44,333 nucleotides of DNA from positions 1 to 44,333 of the forward strand of contig JAISMK010000069.1 of the NCBI GenBank assembly GCA_031276785.1, given 5' to 3'. The stretch comes from Desulfovibrio sp. (GTDB lineage Bacteria; Desulfobacterota; Desulfovibrionia; Desulfovibrionales; Desulfovibrionaceae). Positions 38,401 through 44,333 of this stretch are shown piece by piece. The position numbers and the translations under genes were made by a program. The notes beneath the pieces are model-generated. The model was not told the origin of the DNA and made no database searches. It worked only from the letters and a program-made list of their open reading frames with translations. How positions within the stretch are numbered: position 1 is the first letter of the stretch; each line of letters opens with the position of its first letter.

Positions 38401-39537
38401 ATGAATCGTACAAGATTTTATGTAATAGCAATATTTTTTGTGTTTTTTGCAGGATATGCATTGCCAAGTTTTGCGGAAGAACAAATTCTAAAGATCGGTA
38501 TTGTACATTCAGTTACCGGAGGTTCTGCCGCTTTGTACGGCATTGAACAGAAAAACGCCATTGAAATGGCTATTGACGAGATCAACGAATCCCGGATGCT
38601 GGGAGATATACGGGTGGTGGGCATCCACATGGATGACGGCGCGGACAAGGCCCAGACCGTGAATATTTTTCAGAGGCTGATCAATCAGGACAAGGTACAG
38701 GTCATCCTCGGCGCATCTCTGGCCACCCTTTCCTTCGCTGCGGATCCCATAGCGCAGGCGGCCGGAGTGCCCGTCATAGCCAGCTCCAACACAGCGGCGG
38801 GCATTACGGATATAGGCAATTACATTTTTCGTACCAGCCCTCCTGAAAATATTCTCTTTCCCGGAGTTCTGGCTTACGCTGAGCGCAAATACAACATCAA
38901 GAAGGCAGCTCAGCTTTACGGGATAGACGATCAACTGATGAAGTCGGCCTATCTCATCCACAAAGAAGCCCTGGCCGGAGCGGGTATTGAAGTTCTCCTC
39001 AGCGAAACCTTCAACCGCGGGGATGTGGATTTTTCAGCGCAGCTCACCAAGATTAAGGCCGCCGGCCCGGATGTCGTGGTTCTGGGAGCCCTGGCGGAGG
39101 AATCGGCCAATATCCTCTACCAGGCGCGCCAGCTCGGCATAGGAGATAATGTTGTATTCCTTGGCGCCAACGCGGCCATTTCCACCAAGCTGTTTGAACT
39201 GGCCGGTCCGGCGGCCAACGGCTTTCTCGTGGGGGCGTCCTGGTATGCCGAATACCCCAGTCCGAAAAATCAGGCATTTGTAGCCGCATATGTGAAGCGG
39301 TACGGGCACAAGCCGGATGTGTTCGGAGCCCAGGCCTATGACGCCGCCTATATAGTGGCGGAAGCCGTCCGACGGGTGGGCCGGACGGACGACCGCAAAG
39401 CCATTCGGGACGCCATTGCCGCCACTCGGGATTTTACGGGCGTTATCGGTAAGCTTTCCTTCAGCGCAACGCGCGAACCCATTGTTACCCCCAAGGTTCT
39501 GGAAGCGCGGGGAGGTTCCTTTGTGCCGGCGGAATAA
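38401..39537 (+). CDS. LIV-type substrate-binding protein (cluster 2)
   Basis: The 378-residue periplasmic protein has a signal peptide (FYVIAIFFVFFAGYALPSFAEE). It then shows the LivJ/K pattern: ILKIGIVHSVTGGSAALYG, ILGASLATLSFAADPIAQAAGVPVIASSN and RTSPPENILFPGVLAYAER. It differs clearly from the cluster 1 binding protein, so the two transporters probably take different ligands. The gene starts at ATG 38401 after an AT-rich leader; AAAGGGTGG precedes it. Confidence 0.93.
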   Translation: MNRTRFYVIAIFFVFFAGYALPSFAEEQILKIGIVHSVTGGSAALYGIEQKNAIEMAIDEINESRMLGDIRVVGIHMDDGADKAQTVNIFQRLINQDKVQVILGASLATLSFAADPIAQAAGVPVIASSNTAAGITDIGNYIFRTSPPENILFPGVLAYAERKYNIKKAAQLYGIDDQLMKSAYLIHKEALAGAGIEVLLSETFNRGDVDFSAQLTKIKAAGPDVVVLGALAEESANILYQARQLGIGDNVVFLGANAAISTKLFELAGPAANGFLVGASWYAEYPSPKNQAFVAAYVKRYGHKPDVFGAQAYDAAYIVAEAVRRVGRTDDRKAIRDAIAATRDFTGVIGKLSFSATREPIVTPKVLEARGGSFVPAE

Positions 39538-39563
39538 GACATGGAGGCCGAGCTGCAATCAAT

Positions 39564-39577
39564 CTGGTTGCAACCAG
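39564..39577. promoter_or_regulatory. 14-bp perfect palindrome before livH (cluster 2)
   Basis: CTGGTTGCAACCAG is a perfect palindrome in the 96-bp gap between the binding-protein and livH genes. It could be an operator with a LacI-like half-site spacing or a small mRNA hairpin that lowers permease expression. No regulator is adjacent. Confidence 0.35.
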
Positions 39578-39633
39578 GCCTCAACGCGGCAGGATGCAGC
39601 CCGGCAGGAGAACTTTGAAGGAGAAACAGCGCT

Positions 39634-40521
39634 ATGACTGTCCTGTTCCAGCAGCTTGTCAACGGGTTTTCTCTGGGGGCCACCTATGCGGTGTTCGCCA
39701 TAGGTTTCACCATGATTTTCGGTGTGCTTAACCTTCTTAATATGGCGCACGGAGCGGTCTTTATGTGGGGAGCCTACATCGGGCTGGCCTGCGTGGCGGA
39801 CCTGGGCCTGCCTCTGGCCCTGGCTGTTCCCGCTGCCTTCGTTTTTTCCGGTCTGCTGTCCGTTTCCTATGAGATCGTCATTTTCGGACCATTGAGGAAA
39901 AAAGAGGCCCACCGCTGGATAGGGCTTATCGCCAGCCTGGCTATGGCCCGGGGCCTGGTGGCTCTGGCGCAGATGATTTTCGGCACCCACGTTGTCCGCT
40001 ATCCCACAGTGGGATTGCTGTCCGGGTATATGGAAATGGGCGGCGTCCGGGTGCATACGCTGCAGATTGTGATCTTCGGCATCGCGGTACTCCTGATGGG
40101 CGCTCTTGCTTTTATGCTGCAACGCACCAGAATGGGGCGGGCCATCCGGACAGTGGCCTTCAGCCCGCGAGTGGCCGAACTTGCCGGCATTTCCGTCAGG
40201 AATACGGCCTTCGCCACTTTTTTCCTTGCCGGGGCGCTGGCCGGGGTGGCGGGCGTCCTCCTGGGCCTCCTGTTTAACGCGGTATCCCCCTTCATGGGGG
40301 AAACCATCCTGCTCAAGGGGCTTACTGTGGTTATTCTGGGAGGGCTGGGCAGCGTTCCCGGGGCCATGCTCGGAGGCCTTCTGCTTGGCGTGATTGAGGT
40401 TTTCAGCGTCGGCTATGTAAGCTCCGCCTTCCGCGACGCCATAGGCTTCGGGCTTGTGTTCGTCATTTTGCTGATCAAGCCGTCCGGCCTCTTCGGGCAA
40501 ACGGAGGCCGCGCGGGCATGA
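39634..40521 (+). CDS. livH: LIV-type ABC permease LivH (cluster 2)
   Basis: The 295-residue inner-membrane permease begins LFQQLVNGFSLGATYAVFAIGFTMIFGVLNLLNMAHGAVFMWGAY. It contains VAELAGISVRNTAFATFFLAGALAGVAGVL and ends LLIKPSGLFGQTEAARA, all LivH hallmarks. TGAAGGAGAAA precedes the ATG. The stop overlaps livM by 4 bp. Confidence 0.94.
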   Translation: MTVLFQQLVNGFSLGATYAVFAIGFTMIFGVLNLLNMAHGAVFMWGAYIGLACVADLGLPLALAVPAAFVFSGLLSVSYEIVIFGPLRKKEAHRWIGLIASLAMARGLVALAQMIFGTHVVRYPTVGLLSGYMEMGGVRVHTLQIVIFGIAVLLMGALAFMLQRTRMGRAIRTVAFSPRVAELAGISVRNTAFATFFLAGALAGVAGVLLGLLFNAVSPFMGETILLKGLTVVILGGLGSVPGAMLGGLLLGVIEVFSVGYVSSAFRDAIGFGLVFVILLIKPSGLFGQTEAARA

Positions 40522-41393
40522 ACGACCTTTTGGCCGCATACGGCAACCTGATCGACATGATTTTCCTGAACAGCATCATCGCCTATTCCGTATGGCTTAC
40601 CCTTTCGGCCAACATGTTCTCCATGGCCACAGGCGGTTTTCTCTCCTTGGGCGCCTATACCTGCGTTTACCTTACCATGCAGCACGGCCTGCCTTTTTTT
40701 GCCGGGGCGGCGGCCGCCGCTCTCGCGGCAACGGCGGTAGCGCTTATTCTGGGCCTTCCTTTGCTGCGCCTTCGGGGTGATTATTTCGCCCTGGCCACTC
40801 TGGCCTTCACCGAGGTTGTCCGAGTTGTGGCGCTCAACTGGGAAAGCGTTACCGGAGGAGCCCTCGGGATCTTCAATATCCCGAAATACACCGACACGGC
40901 GGTTCTGCTGATCGTCTTCGTCCTGGCGGTCTACTTCTGCTGGGCGCTGGAGCATTCCCCGGAAGGCCGCGCGCGGCGGTCCATGCGCAGGGATGAAACG
41001 CCCGCGGCCGCCATGGGGGTCAATATTTTCACCCACAAGCTCGCCCTTTTTGCCGCCAGCGGTTTTTTGGCCGGTCTCGCGGGAGCTCTTGCCGGGCATC
41101 TGAATTACTTTATCGGCCCCAATGACTTCGGCTTGATGCGGACCATTGACGCTCTGGCCTACCCGATCCTGGGCGGAGTGAATTCCCTTGCCGGTCCGGC
41201 CCTGGGCGCGGCCGTGTTTACGATTTTTCCTGAATTTTTGCGTTTTTCCAACCAGATGCGCGAAATTATCCTGGGAGCGGTTTTCGTACTCGCGGTCCTC
41301 CTTCTTCCCAACGGACTGACGTCCTTCCGCGGGTTTCGGGGCAGCCGGCGGCGGGAGCGCCGGATGGGCGTCAGGGAAAAGGGGGGCGGATGA
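40518..41393 (+). CDS. livM: LIV-type ABC permease LivM (cluster 2)
   Basis: The 291-residue permease has ATGGFLSLGAYTCVYLT, RLRGDYFALATLAFTEVVRVVALNWESVTGG and LAGLAGALAGHLNYFIGPNDFGLMRTI, typical of LivM. It is a separate protein, unlike the fused version in cluster 1. It overlaps livH and livG by 4 bp each, so the permeases and ATPase are translationally coupled. Confidence 0.94.
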   Translation: MNDLLAAYGNLIDMIFLNSIIAYSVWLTLSANMFSMATGGFLSLGAYTCVYLTMQHGLPFFAGAAAAALAATAVALILGLPLLRLRGDYFALATLAFTEVVRVVALNWESVTGGALGIFNIPKYTDTAVLLIVFVLAVYFCWALEHSPEGRARRSMRRDETPAAAMGVNIFTHKLALFAASGFLAGLAGALAGHLNYFIGPNDFGLMRTIDALAYPILGGVNSLAGPALGAAVFTIFPEFLRFSNQMREIILGAVFVLAVLLLPNGLTSFRGFRGSRRRERRMGVREKGGG

Positions 41394-42154
41394 ACGCTCT
41401 TTTGTCCGGGGAGGGGATCACCAAGCATTTTGCCGGGGTAACGGCCTTGTCCGGATTTTCCTTTGAGGTCCCGTCCGGGGCGATAACCGGGGTGATCGGT
41501 CCCAACGGCTCCGGCAAGACGACCCTGATGAATATCATTACCGGGCTGTACCGGGCGGATCGGGGAGATCTGTTTTTCGACGGCCGGAATATCACCGGGC
41601 TTCCCCCGCACCGTATTGCTGCCCTGGGCATTGCCCGTTCCTTTCAAAACATCCGCCTGTTTTCCGACCAGACGATTCTGGAAAATGTGCTGCTCGGCAC
41701 CCATCTCCACCGGCAGGCCGGTATTGCCGACATTCTGCTGCGCCTGCCCCGGCTGCGCAGGGAGGAACGGGCGGCGGAATCCTTTTGCCGGGAGCTTTTG
41801 GAGCGTTTTGAGCTCAAGCATCTGGCGGAACATCCGGTGGGGCGGCTTTCCTACGGCGACAGGCGGCGCGTGGAGATTGTCCGCGCCCTGGCCCTGCGTC
41901 CCCGCCTGCTCCTGCTGGACGAGCCCGCCGCCGGGATGAACGCCACGGAAAAACTGCGCCTTGCCGGGCTGATCCGCCGGATACGCGATGAGCGCATCAG
42001 TATTTTGCTGATTGATCACGACATGGAGATGGTAATGCGTTTATGCGACAGCGTGACAGTATTGAATTTCGGGAAAAAACTGGCCTCCGGGCTGCCCTGC
42101 GAGATACAGGGCAACCCGGCTGTGCGCGAAGCGTATCTCGGCCTGGAGAGCTGA
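41390..42154 (+). CDS. livG: LIV-type ABC ATPase LivG (cluster 2)
   Basis: The 254-residue ATPase has Walker A GPNGSGKTTLMNIITG, Q-loop ARSFQNIRLF, signature LSYGDRRRVEIVRALALRP, Walker B LLLLDEPAAGMN and H-loop IDHDMEMV. FQNIRLF and the extended C-terminus identify LivG over LivF. The start overlaps livM, and livF begins 1 bp after the stop. Confidence 0.94.
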   Translation: MNALLSGEGITKHFAGVTALSGFSFEVPSGAITGVIGPNGSGKTTLMNIITGLYRADRGDLFFDGRNITGLPPHRIAALGIARSFQNIRLFSDQTILENVLLGTHLHRQAGIADILLRLPRLRREERAAESFCRELLERFELKHLAEHPVGRLSYGDRRRVEIVRALALRPRLLLLDEPAAGMNATEKLRLAGLIRRIRDERISILLIDHDMEMVMRLCDSVTVLNFGKKLASGLPCEIQGNPAVREAYLGLES

Positions 42155-42155
42155 C

Positions 42156-42872
42156 ATGCTTGAAGTGCGCGAAGTCCATGCCGGCTATGGAAAGACGGAG
42201 GTTTTGCGCGGTGTTTCCCTGAGTGTAAAAGAAGGGAGCATCGTGGCCCTTGTCGGCGCTAACGGCGCCGGCAAAACCACCATTATGGCGGCCATTACCG
42301 GGCATGTTCCCGTCAGTTCGGGGCAAATCCGTTTTCAGGGCGAAAATATCGCGGGGATCCCCGCCCATCAGGTGGTGGTCAGGGGAATCAGCCTTGTGCC
42401 GGAAGGACGGCAGGTGGTGTCGCCCTTGAGTGTTGAGGAAAACCTGTTTTTGGGCGCGCATACCCGGGGCAAAAAGGAGGCCGCGGAGAGCCTTGACAGG
42501 GTTTTTTCCTGGTTTCCCCGTCTCCGTGAGCGGCGCGCGCAGAAATCCGGCTCCCTGTCCGGAGGGGAACAGCAAATGCTGGCCATAGGCCGCGCCATGA
42601 TGGCGAAGCCGAAACTTCTGTTGCTGGATGAGCCTTCCATGGGGTTGGCGCCCCTGGTGGTATCAGAGGTTTTCCGCTTTATCCGGAAGCTGAACGAGGA
42701 AGGAACAACGGTCTTTCTCGGGGAGCAAAACGCAAGAAAAGCGCTGGGCATGGCGGAATACGCCTATGTGCTGGAAGACGGGGAGCTGATTATGGAAGGT
42801 CCGGCCCGGCGGTTGCTCTCGTCTGAGCAGGTTGTGGAAGCCTACCTCGGCGGCGCCGGCGACGGGATTTAG
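42156..42872 (+). CDS. livF: LIV-type ABC ATPase LivF (cluster 2)
   Basis: The 238-residue ATPase has Walker A GANGAGKTTIMAAITG, VPEGRQVVSPLSVEENLFLG, signature LSGGEQQMLAIGRAMMAKP and Walker B LLLLDEPSMGLAP. The usual LLVEQNA switch reads VFLGEQNA, with Gly for the common Val. It is the last gene of cluster 2. Its TAG stop is the left end of a 29-bp TAGAGC element. Confidence 0.94.
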   Translation: MLEVREVHAGYGKTEVLRGVSLSVKEGSIVALVGANGAGKTTIMAAITGHVPVSSGQIRFQGENIAGIPAHQVVVRGISLVPEGRQVVSPLSVEENLFLGAHTRGKKEAAESLDRVFSWFPRLRERRAQKSGSLSGGEQQMLAIGRAMMAKPKLLLLDEPSMGLAPLVVSEVFRFIRKLNEEGTTVFLGEQNARKALGMAEYAYVLEDGELIMEGPARRLLSSEQVVEAYLGGAGDGI

Positions 42873-42898
42873 AGCAATTTCAAAGTGAAATTGTTCTA
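42870..42898. repeat. Minimal TAGAGC hairpin supplying both stops of a convergent pair
   Basis: The 29-bp palindrome begins TAGAGCAATTTCA and ends TGAAATTGTTCTA, with a 3-nt loop. Its left TAG is the stop of livF; its right CTA, read on the minus strand as TAG, is the stop of the NAD-binding epimerase-like gene. It could work as a bidirectional transcript end, though it lacks a T-run. Confidence 0.85.
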
Positions 42899-43831
42899 AT
42901 AGGCGCGGTTTCTGTCCAGGCGGCGGGCCATTTCGTTGGCGTAGCGGATGCCCAGGCGGTCGGCGTTTTCCCGGGCCCAGTCGGTGAGGTGGGTGGTTCC
43001 GGCGGGAAGGGCGCCGGGCACATGCAAGAGGCCGGCCATGAGGCCTCGGATTTCATCGCGGGTTACGAAAACGTCGCCCATCAGCTTGCCCACAAGCATG
43101 GAGGCCGGGTAGCCGAGCCAGAAAGGCAGGGGGAGAAAGAGGCGTTTGCGGCCGATAATCGCGCTCAGCCTCCGTAGCCATTCCCTGTAGGTGAAGTCCT
43201 CCGGCCCCAGAGCGGTTAGTGTGGCGTCCGCGCGCGAGCCGCCCTGTTCGCACAGCAGAGCGGCCAGATCGTCCACATAGATGGGCTGCATCCGGTAGGA
43301 GCCGTCGCCGAAGACGCCGATCACCGGCATGCGGCGCAATGTCCAGACAATGTTGTTGATGAGGACATCCTCCAGGCCGAAGATCACGGCCGGGCGGAGG
43401 ATGGCATGGGACATGCCGGATTCCCTTAAGGCCCGCTCCAGGCGCCCTTTGCCGCTGTAGTAGGGCAAAGGGGATCTCTCGTCGGCGTTGGCGACGCTGA
43501 CGTGAACCACGCGTTCCACTCCGGCGTCCTTGGCCGCCCGGAAGAGGGCCAGGGTATTGTCCTCGGCGTTGGCGTGAGTGAAGAGGTGGTGGGGGAAGCG
43601 CACCCAGTAGGTATTGTACAAAACTTGCACGTCCTGCAGGGCCTCGGCCAGGACGCCGGGCCTGTCGAAAGCCAGAGGGCGGACTTCCACGGCGTTGCTG
43701 AAGGGATGGGGGCGGCCGGGGGAATTGGTGAGAGTTACGACCTGCCGTCCGGCCTTGAGCAGGCGGGCGGCAAGGTACTTCCCGCTGAAGCCGAAGGCCC
43801 CGGTGACGGCGTGTCTGGCGCGCGCGCTCAT
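42896..43831 (-). CDS. NAD(P)-binding atypical SDR / NmrA-like protein
   Basis: The 311-residue protein begins AVTGAFGFSGKYLAARLLKAG, the TGxxGxxG nucleotide-binding motif of extended or atypical short-chain dehydrogenases. It has VVHVSVANADERSPLPYYSGKGRLERAL (YxxxK, with Y and K as YYSGK), SHAILRPAVIFGLEDVLINNI and MQPIYVDDLAALL. Members include nucleoside-diphosphate-sugar epimerases and complex I NDUFA9-like proteins; the substrate is not clear. It converges on livF and shares a repeat element for its stop. Confidence 0.85.
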   Translation of the reverse strand: MSARARHAVTGAFGFSGKYLAARLLKAGRQVVTLTNSPGRPHPFSNAVEVRPLAFDRPGVLAEALQDVQVLYNTYWVRFPHHLFTHANAEDNTLALFRAAKDAGVERVVHVSVANADERSPLPYYSGKGRLERALRESGMSHAILRPAVIFGLEDVLINNIVWTLRRMPVIGVFGDGSYRMQPIYVDDLAALLCEQGGSRADATLTALGPEDFTYREWLRRLSAIIGRKRLFLPLPFWLGYPASMLVGKLMGDVFVTRDEIRGLMAGLLHVPGALPAGTTHLTDWARENADRLGIRYANEMARRLDRNRAY

Positions 43832-44163
43832 GCGGAGGGATGCCCCTGTTCCTGCCTGGCGCGGCGTTCCCCCAGAGGCGGCTGATCCGCAGCCCGGGCC
43901 GCGGATGGACCTGTCTGCCGCCGTGCTGGCGGTTTCCTCAAGATTCGCGGCATAGTCCGAGCCTCCCGGAGGAGTCTTCGGCCTGTTTCCGGCCTGTAGG
44001 GGCGGAGCTGGTCTTTTGTTTCGCCATTATTTCTGCCCGGCTGCGGGGTTTCGATGACTAAGCCCGAGAATATAGGACTTTCAAAGGCGTGTAAAGAATG
44101 GTATAGCGGACCTCGCGTTCCTAGGAGATTTGCGGTGTCGTCACTTTTTGACTGAGGAGCGGC
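43832..44163. other. Gene-free divergent intergenic region
   Basis: No gene is supported between the two divergent genes. A minus-strand ORF (43828-44307) overlaps the next real gene and looks like a shadow. GCCCGGGCCGCGGATGG-type GC-rich sequence near 43890 and a more AT-rich patch near 44060-44110 may hold promoters, but I see no convincing pair of boxes. Confidence 0.4.
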
Positions 44164-44333
44164 ATGAAAGAGACAGTCAACCCCTTGCGTCTCCGACTGG
44201 AAAAAGCCTTTTTGCGGCTGGGTTTCGGCATGAGGGCGAAACTCATCGGCCTTTTTGTAATCATCAAGGTGCTGCCGCTGATCCTTCTGGCTTTTCTGGC
44301 TTGGCATCAGTCGCGGGAACTGGGGGACGGACT
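44164..44333 (+). CDS. N-terminus of a membrane sensor-like protein (partial)
   Basis: The window ends inside this gene. The visible 56 residues have a charged N-terminus (MKETVNPLRLRLEKAFLRLG) followed by MRAKLIGLFVIIKVLPLILLAFLAWHQ, a signal-anchor helix like those of HAMP-containing sensor kinases, chemoreceptors or diguanylate cyclases. TGAGGAG precedes the ATG at 44164. Everything beyond the first helix is outside the window, so the class is a guess. Confidence 0.55.
   Translation, partial: MKETVNPLRLRLEKAFLRLGFGMRAKLIGLFVIIKVLPLILLAFLAWHQSRELGDG

Noticed and set aside
2240-42898. The TAGAGC repeats as CRISPR or attachment sites
   Set aside because: Copies are scattered singly between genes, with no regular spacers, no cas genes and no integrase.
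43828-44307. 159-residue minus-strand ORF at the right edge
   Set aside because: It overlaps the start of a plus-strand gene with a good ribosome site and membrane helix, and has no recognisable domain.

Overview
The window is a GC-rich bacterial chromosome segment. Its gene set (lipid A genes fabZ-lpxA-lpxI, a rny/6S-like/zapA/zapB-like block, two complete branched-chain-amino-acid-type ABC transporters, anaerobe-style thiH thiamin genes) and the style of its proteins suggest a sulfate- or sulfite-reducing Desulfovibrionaceae-like bacterium. That assignment is inference; there is no rRNA or other taxonomic marker here.

Housekeeping blocks. Positions 10-2219 hold the end of a lipid A operon. 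Positions 2488-5560 are thiamin genes thiS-thiG-thiH-thiE. Positions 5571-6906 (minus) are a rhomboid protease and rpmB, and 7327-9048 is an unrecognised membrane protein. Positions 19054-21216 carry a TPR lipoprotein, an orphan HlyD-type protein and a 94-residue protein, convergent with priA (21213-23606, minus). Positions 26016-32707 hold a DapF-fold epimerase, rny, a probable 6S RNA, zapA, a zapB-like gene, glmU and a pseudouridine synthase.

Accessory cluster 1 (10243-18314) lies between remnants of two different transposases (IS1634-like on the left, IS1380-like on the right). It encodes a LarA-family (lactate-racemase fold) protein, a broken GntR regulator, an HprK-like P-loop kinase, a ComA-like (phosphosulfolactate synthase fold) enzyme and a full LIV-type transporter with an unusual LivM-LivG fusion. 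Together they suggest uptake of a 2-hydroxy acid such as a sulfonate, stereochemical inversion, phosphorylation, and cleavage to PEP by ComA running in reverse. This is the best candidate for an undescribed pathway.

Accessory cluster 2 (33327-42872) encodes an OMP-decarboxylase-fold enzyme, an aldehyde dehydrogenase, a CinA-type amidohydrolase with an altered catalytic motif, a metal-dependent amidohydrolase, a NadC-like phosphoribosyltransferase with altered substrate-site residues and a second complete LIV transporter. It looks like a catabolic or salvage route for an N-heterocyclic or amide compound; the substrate is unknown.

A small mobile region (23694-25854) has an IS630-type HTH protein, an IS5-like remnant and an AT-rich, probably transferred GT92-like glycosyltransferase. 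Scattered between genes are elements bounded by TAGAGC...GCTCTA, in a four-hairpin form of about 126 bp and a single-hairpin form of about 30 bp. Their ends supply the stop codons of several genes, including both genes of one convergent pair.
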